Source of the DNA: a virus
Length of the DNA: 54,057 bases
Strand: one strand, 5' to 3'
Virus record (IMG/VR): IMGVR_UViG_3300048597_000056
Location: 1-54,057 of that record
Shown in pieces: positions 40,093 to 47,898 of this stretch (within the stretch, counting starts at the first letter, position 1; each line of letters starts with the position of its first letter). The position numbers and the translations under genes are program-made. The notes under the pieces are model-generated. The model was not told the DNA's origin, made no database searches, and saw only the letters and a list, made by a program, of their open reading frames with translations.

Positions 40093-40860
40093 ATGAAGCT
40101 CAAACTCACCGCCGAAGGGCATGCCGTCGTTCAGGATGGCAAGCCGGTCTACGTTCACGACGACGGCAAAGAAGTCGCCTTCGACGCACCCGGTACGGTC
40201 GCCACGATCAGCCGCCTCAACTCCGAGGCCAAAGGTCACCGCGAACGCGCCGAAGCCGCCGAAGCTGCGCTCAAGCCGTTTGCAGGCATCGAGGACGCAG
40301 CCAAGGCCCGCAAGGCGCTGGAACTGGTGGCCAATCTCGATGCGAAGAAGCTGGTGGATGCCGGCGAGCGTGACAAGGCCATCGAACAAGCGATCAAGGC
40401 GGTGGAGGATCGATTCGCACCTATCGTCAAGACCAAAGAGACGTTGGAAGCCCAATTGCACGCCCACATGGTCGGCGGCGCGTTCAGTCGCAGCAAGTAC
40501 ATTGCCGACAAGTTCGCCACCGAAGGCCCTGCGGGCGTGGAAATCGCGCAAGCGCTGTTTGGGAATCGGCTCAAGGTCGAGGATGGTAAGGTGGTCGCAT
40601 ACGACGCCAACGGGGCCAAGATTTACTCGCGGGCGCGGCCCGGCGAACTGGCGGACCCCGATGAAGCGATCGAACAACTGGTCGAGTCGCACCCCTACAA
40701 GGCGCATCTCATCAAGGGTTCGGGCGCGTCGGGCGGCGGCGCTGCGGCTGGTGCAGGTCCGGGCAACAACGGGTTCAGCGGTCAACTCAAAGGCAAGCTC
40801 GACGGCACTCCCGACGAGCGCACGGCGTATTTCAAATCGAAGTACTCCGAACTCAAGTAA
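40093..40860 (+). CDS. Scaffold-like protein (DUF6651-type)
   Basis: The 255-residue product starts MKLKLTAEGHAVVQDGKPVY. It has a beta N terminus followed by long helices (ISRLNSEAKGHRERAEAAEAALKPFAGIEDAAKARKALE), a conserved FSRSKYIADK segment, and a Gly-rich linker before PDERTAYFKSKYSELK. This layout, immediately upstream of the major capsid gene, is that of phage scaffold proteins (I recall the family as DUF6651). It would assemble the procapsid and be absent from mature virions. Start chosen at MKLK; an upstream in-frame ATG at 40066 exists. Confidence 0.75.
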   Translation: MKLKLTAEGHAVVQDGKPVYVHDDGKEVAFDAPGTVATISRLNSEAKGHRERAEAAEAALKPFAGIEDAAKARKALELVANLDAKKLVDAGERDKAIEQAIKAVEDRFAPIVKTKETLEAQLHAHMVGGAFSRSKYIADKFATEGPAGVEIAQALFGNRLKVEDGKVVAYDANGAKIYSRARPGELADPDEAIEQLVESHPYKAHLIKGSGASGGGAAAGAGPGNNGFSGQLKGKLDGTPDERTAYFKSKYSELK

Positions 40861-40902
40861 CCAAGCTCGGGCAAGAGTCCTGGGCGCGAAAGGTATTTCA
40901 GC

Positions 40903-41865
40903 ATGGCACTCAGCGACATGAAGGTCTTCAACGAATACGTTCGTGAGGCCACCATCGAAACCGTCGCCCAGATGGTTGATAAGTTCAACGGCGCCAGCGC
41001 CGGAGCGATTCAACTGTCCACCACGGGCTTCGACGGCGACTACATGATGCGGTCGAGCTTCAGCTCGCTGCACGCCGCCCAGCGCCGCGTGGACCGCTAC
41101 GCAACGAACACTTCCGCCTCCTCGACGGCGCTGGCTCAGATGCAGCACAACACCGTCAAGATCGCGGGTGGCTTCGGCCCGATCGCCTGGGAGCCGGCGC
41201 AGCTGCGCTGGGTCGGCGACAACCCGGCCGCAGCCGTCGAGGTCATCTCGCGCAACATGGCCGAGGCGATCATGAAGGATATGCTCAACACCGCGATTGC
41301 CGCGGCTGTGGCGGCCATCGAGAACGTGGGTTCGACTGTCGTCAACGACACCGGCACTGGCCCGATCACCTACACCGACATTAACGGTGCGCACGCCAAG
41401 TTCGGCGACATGAGCCAACTGCTGATCTGCGACGTGATGGACGGCACGACCTACCATGCGCTGATCGCCGCCAACCTGACCAACACCCCGCAACTGTTCC
41501 AGGCCGGCAACGTCACCGTGGTCGAAATTCTGGGCAAGCGCGTGGTCATCACCGACGCCCCGGCGCTGCGCGAAACGGGCTCGGGTGCCGATCAGAAGGT
41601 GCTGTCTCTGGTGTCTGGTGGTGTGATCGTGCATGACGCGGGTGATCTGGTCACCAACATCGAAACCACGAACGGCGCCCAGCGCATCACGACCACGATG
41701 CAGGCGGACTACACCTTTGGGCTGGGCCTGAAGGGCTACGCTTGGGACACGACCAGCGGCGGCAAGTCCCCGACCGACGCCGAACTGGCGACCGGCTCGA
41801 ACTGGGACAAGATCGCCACGAGCGTGAAGCACACCGCAGGCGTCCTGACGCTGGCGAACATCTAA
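40903..41865 (+). CDS. Major capsid protein
   Basis: The 320-residue product (MALSDMKVFNEYVREATIET) has features of HK97-fold capsid proteins: a helical N-arm, SAGAIQLSTTGFDGDYMMRS, a spine-helix-like NPAAAVEVISRNMAEAIMKDMLNTAIAAAVAAIEN, and a C-terminal strand region ending in HTAGVLTLANI. It follows scaffold and a ribosome binding site (GAAAGG near 40890). It forms the icosahedral shell. Confidence 0.85.
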   Translation: MALSDMKVFNEYVREATIETVAQMVDKFNGASAGAIQLSTTGFDGDYMMRSSFSSLHAAQRRVDRYATNTSASSTALAQMQHNTVKIAGGFGPIAWEPAQLRWVGDNPAAAVEVISRNMAEAIMKDMLNTAIAAAVAAIENVGSTVVNDTGTGPITYTDINGAHAKFGDMSQLLICDVMDGTTYHALIAANLTNTPQLFQAGNVTVVEILGKRVVITDAPALRETGSGADQKVLSLVSGGVIVHDAGDLVTNIETTNGAQRITTTMQADYTFGLGLKGYAWDTTSGGKSPTDAELATGSNWDKIATSVKHTAGVLTLANI

Positions 41866-41892
41866 ATCGGAGGGCCGGCAACGGCCACCGAC

Positions 41893-42450
41893 ATGGATGC
41901 GCTGTTAGACCGCGAGGCTACCAAGTACCGCGCCACTTGGGCGAACCCGCTTTACCGTGAGGTTTCGCCAGGTGCGCGGCACTTGGCGTTCGCGCTCGAA
42001 TGGATGCAGCCCGACCCATATTCCTCATTCACCGATTGGGGCTGCGGGACGGGCCGCGTCGCGGCGGAACTGTACGGGCGCGAATTCGACGTGCGCCTGG
42101 TGGACATCGCAGCCAACGCCTACACGGGCAAACTGTCGTTCATTGAAGCCTGTCTTTGGGCGTTGCCTGATGATCTCGGGCCGACCGACTACGGGTTCTG
42201 TGCCGATGTGATGGAGCACATCCCAACGGAGCGCGTCGATGATGTCTTTGCGGGCATCGCGGCGCGCACGCGCAAGGCGTGCTTCTTTCAGATTGCGCTG
42301 TTTCACGACAACCACTTTCGGCAAAACGGGCCGCTGCATTTGAGTGTGTTCCCGCCGGAGTGGTGGGCGGACAAAATCGCGCCGCACTTCGGCACGGTTG
42401 AACTCAAGTTGATTAGGCGCAAGCACGTCTTGCTGTTGGCGCGGCCATGA
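41893..42450 (+). CDS. Class I SAM-dependent methyltransferase
   Basis: The 185-residue product has the SAM-binding motif TDWGCGTGRVAAELYG (47-62), VRLVDIAANAY, a post-motif ADVMEHIPTERVD and a C-terminal LKLIRRKHVLLLARP strand. This is a small class I methyltransferase of the type found with cell-surface and small-molecule methylation. The substrate is unknown. It is inserted between capsid and tail genes and overlaps the next gene by four bases, so the pair forms an accessory insert. Confidence 0.75.
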   Translation: MDALLDREATKYRATWANPLYREVSPGARHLAFALEWMQPDPYSSFTDWGCGTGRVAAELYGREFDVRLVDIAANAYTGKLSFIEACLWALPDDLGPTDYGFCADVMEHIPTERVDDVFAGIAARTRKACFFQIALFHDNHFRQNGPLHLSVFPPEWWADKIAPHFGTVELKLIRRKHVLLLARP

Positions 42451-43139
42451 TTGCGCTGCGCAGCTTCGGCGAACTGGTGATGCGGCACAAGGGTGCGCGC
42501 ATCTGCGTGATGGGCGGAAGCCATTGCCTAGCTGCTGATCTGGAGAAGGTGGATGCCGACATCTGGGTCAGCGCGAATCAGCACGGCGCAAAGCTGCGCC
42601 CGGTGGACTACGTGGTGGCGATGGACAACCTGCACACGATTCAACGTGTGCTGATGTTGGACATCATCCGCGAACACACCGACGCGCCGATCATTGGGCC
42701 GTGGCACTGGTGCGACTACGGAATCACCAACTACCCGTTGGCTCCGCGCCTGATGTTCACCGGCATCGTCGCGCACTGGCTGGCGGGCATGATGGGCGGG
42801 CATCCGGTCATCCTGGCCGGGTATGACTGCTACGGCGGCAAGCACCGGACGTTCTCCCACCACAAGGAGTACGTGCCGCACATGGCGAACACGCAAGTGC
42901 GCGTTGTGAGCGGGCCGCTGCAAGAAGTCTGGCCGACCTACGATCCGGGCGAGAAGTTCGCGCCCTATGTGGTACCTGACGACTTGGACATCGAACGCGA
43001 ACACGGCGTCGTGGTCAAGGTCATCAAACCCGTGCCAATTCGCGGTATCGAATATCCAGTCGGCACCATGTTGCGCGTCCCGAAGGCCGAAGTCTGGCGC
43101 CAGATCAAACACCGTTCACTGATGGAGGTCGCTGCCTGA
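42447..43139 (+). CDS. DUF115/MptE-like Rossmann-fold protein
   Basis: The 230-residue product opens with FGELVMRHKGARICVMGGSH CLAADLEKVDADIWVSANQHGAK and VDYVVAMDNLHTIQRVL, continues with MGGHPVILAGYDCYGG and ends with VIKPVPIRGIEYPVGTMLRV. The GGSH...D..V..N.H......DY.V..D pattern resembles DUF115/MptE-like and some sialyltransferase-like proteins. It may handle a sugar-nucleotide or pterin-like substrate. It is coupled to the methyltransferase upstream and to a small gene downstream. Confidence 0.5.
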   Translation: MIALRSFGELVMRHKGARICVMGGSHCLAADLEKVDADIWVSANQHGAKLRPVDYVVAMDNLHTIQRVLMLDIIREHTDAPIIGPWHWCDYGITNYPLAPRLMFTGIVAHWLAGMMGGHPVILAGYDCYGGKHRTFSHHKEYVPHMANTQVRVVSGPLQEVWPTYDPGEKFAPYVVPDDLDIEREHGVVVKVIKPVPIRGIEYPVGTMLRVPKAEVWRQIKHRSLMEVAA

Positions 43140-43315
43140 TGGGCACACGTCAACGCCCCGTGATTTATGAACCGCACCCGGTTAGCCGCGAGCGCAAGGC
43201 AGAGCTTCGCGCGCAAGGCTACAACATCATCGACGCCAAATTCGCCCCGCCTGCTGCAAGGCAACCGTTGAAGGCGCGCAAGTCTCGCAATCAATCTCCC
43301 GAAGGAGTCCAGTAA
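43139..43315 (+). CDS. Small basic protein, 58 aa
   Basis: The ATG at 43139 overlaps the upstream TGA (TGATG). The product reads MGTRQRPVIYEPHPVSRERK and continues AELRAQGYNIIDAKFAPPAA to a basic end. The motif 'PV...R...LRAQGY.IIDA.FAP' is seen in short phage proteins following capsid genes in my memory. A GAAGGAG within its 3' end serves as ribosome binding site for the tail-tube gene. Function unknown. Confidence 0.65.
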   Translation: MGTRQRPVIYEPHPVSRERKAELRAQGYNIIDAKFAPPAARQPLKARKSRNQSPEGVQ

Positions 43316-44332
43316 ATGGCTACCGCTGAACAAGCAAAACTGCAATACGAGGCGGGGCAAAGCTCCACCGCCATGACCCTGCTGACGAACAGCGGGGACG
43401 AAACCACGTTTACCAGTGCCGCGACGCTGTGGTCGGGCCGCTCGGGTTACGCGCCCGTCGTGCGAGTGAACGGTCTGCTCACTGGCGGGCTAGTTACTGT
43501 GGACGATGCCGCCGCAAACAATGCCGTTGACGTGGCCGCGCTGACCTGCAATCTGGCCGGCGTGGTGACTTCGGTCAGCGCCGGTAGCGTGAGCATCACG
43601 CGCCCGGCGACGGCCGTGTCAAAGATCAACTCCGTGACGGTCGATTCGGCCGGCGCGCTGGCAATGGTGGCGGGTACCGATGGAGCGACGACCGCTTTCA
43701 GTGAGACTCGCGCGGCGGCGGGTGGCCCTCCGTTGATCCCTGTGGGTTCGATCGAGATTGCCCAGGTGCGCGTCACCAGCAACACGGCCGGCCCGATCGT
43801 GGCGAGCGAGATTTTCCAGGTGGTCGGCCTGCACCAAGAGCGCGCCGATTTCCCGCTGTACGACATCAACTATGGCCCGACCATCGTGGACGGCGTGCAG
43901 ACGAAGGCGGGCGGCTCCGTGACGTTCATCTCGGCGCTGCCTGAGATCCACACCGGGCCGGTACCGAAGCGTGTCTACGCCTCGTATGCCACACCGATCT
44001 TCGCGGACGTGGCGCTGGCGTCGGACTTCGTGCCGCCGGAAACGTCGAACAGCGTCACCAGCACGCAGGTCTACGGCACGACCATCGGCGCGGCGTCTAG
44101 CACGTTGAACCAGGGTTCGTTCACCGCCTACCTGACAAACGGCATCACCGACGCGCTGGTGCAGTTGAAGAATGCGACGCTGTGGTTCAAGTTCTACGCC
44201 GATCGCTACGCCGCGCCGTACATGCTGACGCAGGGGAAGCTCGGCATCGCGCGCACGTTCCCCGTGGCCGATCAGGTGCAGGCCGCTTGCACCATCTCCG
44301 CGACCGTCGCGGCGGTCGAAATCTCGTCCTAA
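43316..44332 (+). CDS. Putative major tail (tube) protein
   Basis: The 338-residue product starts MATAEQAKLQYEAGQSSTAM. It is a beta-rich structural protein (NGLLTGGLVTVDDAAANNAV, IPVGSIEIAQVRVTSNTAGP) ending VQAACTISATVAAVEISS. Its place immediately before a terminator and the tail-assembly chaperone genes, with a strong ribosome binding site, is that of the tail-tube protein. It has no enzymatic motif. The call is mainly from position. Confidence 0.65.
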   Translation: MATAEQAKLQYEAGQSSTAMTLLTNSGDETTFTSAATLWSGRSGYAPVVRVNGLLTGGLVTVDDAAANNAVDVAALTCNLAGVVTSVSAGSVSITRPATAVSKINSVTVDSAGALAMVAGTDGATTAFSETRAAAGGPPLIPVGSIEIAQVRVTSNTAGPIVASEIFQVVGLHQERADFPLYDINYGPTIVDGVQTKAGGSVTFISALPEIHTGPVPKRVYASYATPIFADVALASDFVPPETSNSVTSTQVYGTTIGAASSTLNQGSFTAYLTNGITDALVQLKNATLWFKFYADRYAAPYMLTQGKLGIARTFPVADQVQAACTISATVAAVEISS

Positions 44333-44508
44333 AGGGGCGTTTCACGACGACGCACATAGGGACGCCAGGGATGGACCGGAAAAACCGCCCCTGGCCCCGA
44401 TTTGCTGGGTTCCTTGATGGTTGTCTCTTGTGGCCGTGTCTCGAAGCGGCCTTAGCGTCCCCGATCGGTTCCGGCCGGTCGGGGCGCGTTTTGTCTTGAG
44501 GGGCGCCA
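44333..44508. other. Intergenic region with a terminator
   Basis: The 176-bp gap between the putative tail-tube gene and the chaperone gene holds a first hairpin around 44336-44395 (AGGGGCG...CGCCCCT with an inner CAGGG/CCCTG) and the terminator described separately. It would reduce readthrough from abundant structural mRNA into the tail-assembly genes. Confidence 0.55.
44459..44494 (+). terminator. Rho-independent terminator
   Basis: CCCCGATCGG (44459-44468) pairs with CCGGTCGGGG (44475-44484) with one G-T pair, and CGCGTTTTGTCTT follows. The T-run is short, so termination may be partial, as is usual between abundant tail-tube and chaperone genes. Confidence 0.65.
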
Positions 44509-44967
44509 GTGGGATTCAATGCAGACAAGTTCATGCAGGAAAAGCTGGAGGCGCGGCGCAAGCTGGTGCCCGTGCCAGCGCTTGCGTCATGGTTTGACGA
44601 AGGCGAACCGGCGCAGTGGGAAGTGCGCGGGCTGACTTCCAATGAGCTGTACTTGGCGAACGACGCCAAACAGCGCCGCAGCACCACTGACAACATCATC
44701 AAAGCGCTGACCGAATCCGGCGATCAGGCGAAAGCCATTCGCGAGGCGATCGGACTGACAAACAACACGCCCGGCGAGGTGGTCAAGCGGCTGGAGATGC
44801 TCGTCATGGGTTCCGTCACACCGAAGATCGAACTGCCGCTGGCGGTGAAGCTCGCTGAGGCGTTCCCGATCGAGTTCCTTATGCTGACCAACGAGATCAC
44901 CACCCTTACCGGGATGGGCTACGACGTTGTAAAGCCTCCCGCCGCCTCGCAGCCGATCCCGGACTGA
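44509..44967 (+). CDS. Tail assembly chaperone (gpG-like)
   Basis: A GTG start at 44509 follows GAGGGG. The 152-residue product starts MGFNADKFMQEKLEARRKLV; helical segments (RLEMLVMGSVTPKIELPLAVKLAEAFP) and the position directly before the tape measure gene match phage tail assembly chaperones of the lambda G type. The following small frame may be its T partner. Confidence 0.7.
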   Translation: MGFNADKFMQEKLEARRKLVPVPALASWFDEGEPAQWEVRGLTSNELYLANDAKQRRSTTDNIIKALTESGDQAKAIREAIGLTNNTPGEVVKRLEMLVMGSVTPKIELPLAVKLAEAFPIEFLMLTNEITTLTGMGYDVVKPPAASQPIPD

Positions 44968-44975
44968 GTGCCACG

Positions 44976-45116
44976 ATGGCCATGATCGACAAGCGCGGCG
45001 GCTTCCTGTACGAGCACCGTCCGGACATCATCCCGCAGGGGTTCGTGACCGAGGAGGAAATCTCGCTGTGGTCGGCGTTCTACGAGCGCCGGGCCGCGGA
45101 GCAAAAGCGTGGCTGA
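44976..45116 (+). CDS. Small tail assembly protein (gpT-like), 46 aa
   Basis: The product reads MAMIDKRGGFLYEHRPDIIP and continues with FVTEEEISLWSAFYERRAAE. 'EEEISLWSAFYERR' resembles DUF4035-type tail assembly proteins (E...W.A.YE..P) that sit in the T position. Its frame is -1 relative to the chaperone gene and open upstream to at least 44922, so a frameshift fusion is possible. It overlaps the tape measure start by 8 bp. Confidence 0.6.
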   Translation: MAMIDKRGGFLYEHRPDIIPQGFVTEEEISLWSAFYERRAAEQKRG

Positions 45117-47133
45117 TCTCAATAAGACTGTTGGCATTGTTTTTGAAAGTCAGGACAAAGTAGGTCCTGTAGTAGAAAACATTGCGAATAGTCTCAGCAA
45201 GCTTGAACGACAACAGCAGTTGTCGGCGGCGCAAGCGTTGCAGTCCGCCGCCGCCGAGGAAAAGTGGGCGGCGTCTGCCATCAAGGCGCAATTGGAGGCT
45301 GAGAAGTTAGCCGCCGATCAAGAAAAGCTAGGTATTGAGACCCAGCAAGCCGCCACAAAAGCTGACACTGCGGCAGATGACTTCAATCGTCTGTCATTGG
45401 TCTTCAAAGCAATCGCTGGTTCAATCGTCGTAAAGGAGTTTCTCGATGCTAATGCTGCGATTGAAAAGCTTCGTCTAGGCTTTGAATCCGTCACCGGTAC
45501 AAGCGCCGCCGCCGCCCGAGAACTTGAATTCGTACGTGACGCTGCCGATCGGCTCGGCGTTAAAACTGAAGAGGCCGGTTTTGCCTATCTTCGTTTGGCC
45601 GCCGCGACAAAAGGCTCTACGCTTGAGGGCGAAGGTGCTCGCGCTATCTTTGAGGCAGTCACAAAGCAACTCGTGCTGCTTGGCGGGTCGAGTGCAGACG
45701 TTACCGGTGCGCTGATTCAGGTTGCACAGGGAATCAGCAAGGGGAAATTTGAGCTCGAAGACCTTAAGAGCATTGCCGAGCGCATGCCGGGATTCTTCGA
45801 CAAGTTTGCAGAATCACTTGGCAAGACGACGCCGGAACTGTTCAAACTGATCGAGCAGGGGAAGATCGGCGGTCCGGAGTTTCTGAAGTTTGCAAACACG
45901 GTTAACGCCGCGATCGGATCAATCGACGTTGACACTTACGAAGCGCAGACGGCGCGGCTGTCGAATGCATCGAAGGATTTAGCGGTAGCGCTTGGTGACG
46001 CGGGGCTATTCAACGCCGCCACTAAATCAATCGAGGTTCTCGCTGGAAGCATCAAGGGCATCCCTGGGCTATTTGAGAAGTTCCGCGACGGTGCCAAAGA
46101 AGCTTGGGCTTCACTAAGCGCTGGCGAAGGCACGATAAAGATTATTCGTGAGAGTCTCGCTGAGTCGGAAGTCGGCGCGCAAAAGTTTCTTGGCACGTTT
46201 GAAAACGGCGCTGAAAGTGTTAATCTTTTTGCCGATGAAGCGGCGAAATACATAGAAGAAACCGCCGGAGGCTTTAATCTTTTTGCCGGCGAAGCGGCAA
46301 AGTACATCGCGGCCACAAAGGAGATCGACGCCGCGTACAAACTCCTTGGCATCAACTCCGAAAAAGTCAACGCAGACTTCATCGGGGCATTTGAAAAGAT
46401 TGCTGCGGGGGCGACTGCGACAGGAAAGGTTGTTCTAGAAGCCTTCAGCAAGGCACTTCCAAAACTCGAAGGCGGCGATGACTTTGTGCGCGCTATGGAG
46501 GCGCTTAACAAAGCGTACGAAAACGGAACAATCAACGCCACACAGCACCGAAAGGCTGCGGAGGATTTAGGCAAGGCGCTGGAAAAAACGGTCGGCCCGT
46601 CCGATGATGTCAAAAAGGCTTTTGAGGCCCAGCAAAAGGAAATCACTCGCGCTAAAGAAGCCGCCGAGAAGTACCAGCTAGAACTAGAAAAGCTCGCCGC
46701 GAACGAACGCATCAAGCTGATCGAGGCCCGCGTCCAGTTGAACGTCGCGCAGATCGAGGCGGACACGAAGCGCATTGAAGCGGCGTTCGATAGCATCAAC
46801 TCCGTTGTTGGCGACACGAACGAGCTGATCGGCAACCTGTTCGGCATCCTGGCCGACCCCAATCTGGAGTGGGCGCAGATCAGGGCGATCGAGGATCAGA
46901 TCGCAAAGGAAAACCTGATTAAGCAAGGTCAACTCGAACTGCAGCGCAAGTTGATCGAGGCGCAGATCATGAAGCTCAACGCCGAGACAGCGAACATCAT
47001 CAAGGGCGACGCGCTGATCAAGATAGACGGCGCCGGGCTACAGCCGCACTTGGAGGGGTTCATGTGGGAAATCCTGCGCACGATCCAGATGCGCGCGAAT
47101 CGGGACGGCCGCGCGCTGTTACTGGGACTCTGA
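45109..47133 (+). CDS. Tape measure protein
   Basis: A GTG start at 45109. The 674-residue product has an N-terminal coiled coil (NIANSLSKLERQQQLSAAQA) and the conserved tape-measure domain (residues about 105-250: SIVVKEFLDANAAIEKLRLG, GFAYLRLAAATKGSTLEGEG, ALIQVAQGISKGKFELEDLK SIAERMPGFFDKFAESLG). A long helical C-terminal half follows. It sets tail length; at about 1.5 Angstrom per residue this predicts a tail of roughly 100 nm, consistent with a siphovirus. Base composition shifts from AT-richer to GC-rich near 46690, inside the gene. Confidence 0.85.
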   Translation: MADLNKTVGIVFESQDKVGPVVENIANSLSKLERQQQLSAAQALQSAAAEEKWAASAIKAQLEAEKLAADQEKLGIETQQAATKADTAADDFNRLSLVFKAIAGSIVVKEFLDANAAIEKLRLGFESVTGTSAAAARELEFVRDAADRLGVKTEEAGFAYLRLAAATKGSTLEGEGARAIFEAVTKQLVLLGGSSADVTGALIQVAQGISKGKFELEDLKSIAERMPGFFDKFAESLGKTTPELFKLIEQGKIGGPEFLKFANTVNAAIGSIDVDTYEAQTARLSNASKDLAVALGDAGLFNAATKSIEVLAGSIKGIPGLFEKFRDGAKEAWASLSAGEGTIKIIRESLAESEVGAQKFLGTFENGAESVNLFADEAAKYIEETAGGFNLFAGEAAKYIAATKEIDAAYKLLGINSEKVNADFIGAFEKIAAGATATGKVVLEAFSKALPKLEGGDDFVRAMEALNKAYENGTINATQHRKAAEDLGKALEKTVGPSDDVKKAFEAQQKEITRAKEAAEKYQLELEKLAANERIKLIEARVQLNVAQIEADTKRIEAAFDSINSVVGDTNELIGNLFGILADPNLEWAQIRAIEDQIAKENLIKQGQLELQRKLIEAQIMKLNAETANIIKGDALIKIDGAGLQPHLEGFMWEILRTIQMRANRDGRALLLGL

Positions 47134-47134
47134 C

Positions 47135-47494
47135 ATGCTGAACGTCGTTGCGTCGCACGTGTGGGACCTGGCCGGCTACGTCGAGCTGGAAGTTGACAAC
47201 AGCAACACATCCGGCCCGACGCGCCGCCGCGTCTCGCGCATCGCCACGCTGGACGGTGGCGCGGTGTTCAACGATGCGGGCTACACAGAAGCTGATCGCA
47301 CCATCGAGCTGTCGTGGAATTCCGCGCTGCAATCAGCTACGGCCGATGCGGACATTGATCGTCTTGTGCGCACCTATACCCGCGTCGTCGTCGTCACGCG
47401 CAGCGGCGCCTATCTCGCCTCGCCCGAAGCGTTCACGCCCGGCGCGCCCGACTCGCGGCTGAAGCTTCTCATCGTTTCCAAACTATCCTCGTAG
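47135..47494 (+). CDS. Putative distal tail protein, 119 aa
   Basis: The product starts MLNVVASHVWDLAGYVELEV. A beta-rich compact domain (RRVSRIATLDGGAVFNDAGY TEADRTIELSW) of this kind recurs immediately after tape measure genes. It probably belongs to the tail tip. No motif is diagnostic. Confidence 0.6.
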   Translation: MLNVVASHVWDLAGYVELEVDNSNTSGPTRRRVSRIATLDGGAVFNDAGYTEADRTIELSWNSALQSATADADIDRLVRTYTRVVVVTRSGAYLASPEAFTPGAPDSRLKLLIVSKLSS

Positions 47495-47504
47495 GGAGCC
47501 CACT

Positions 47505-47894
47505 ATGCCCGCACCAGCACAAGCCACCTTCAGCGCCGAGTCGCTGATTGCCGCGCACACCGCGCTCCTGAACCTGATCGACACGGGTACGGCCGGCTCG
47601 ATCAAGATTTACGACAACTCCGACGTGCTGCTCGCACAGATCACGCTCGACGACCCGGCCGGCACCGTCAACGGCACGACGGGGCAACTCACGATCACGA
47701 TGGACGGGCGCGACGAGTCGGCCAATTCCTCAGGTACAGCAGCCTACGCAACCATTTGCGAGTCTGACGGCACGGTTCACCTATCCTTGCCTGCGCAGGC
47801 CGGCGCCTCGCCCGTGAGCGGCAAGATCGTGCTCAATACGCTCACCATCGTGTCCGGGTTGCCGGTGGAAATCCTGACTGTGACCATCGGGTGA
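47505..47894 (+). CDS. Putative tail protein, 129 aa
   Basis: The product starts MPAPAQATFSAESLIAAHTA. LLNLIDTGTAGSIKIYDNSD, TGQLTITMDGRDESANSSGT and a C-terminal strand region (VLNTLTIVSGLPVEILTVTI) form a small beta structure. It is probably a tail-tip or decoration protein; assigned by position. Confidence 0.6.
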   Translation: MPAPAQATFSAESLIAAHTALLNLIDTGTAGSIKIYDNSDVLLAQITLDDPAGTVNGTTGQLTITMDGRDESANSSGTAAYATICESDGTVHLSLPAQAGASPVSGKIVLNTLTIVSGLPVEILTVTIG

Positions 47895-47898
47895 TCCG

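Noticed and set aside
40081-41832. Minus-strand open frame of 583 codons
   Set aside because: It is antisense to the scaffold and major capsid genes and carries the composition typical of shadow frames.
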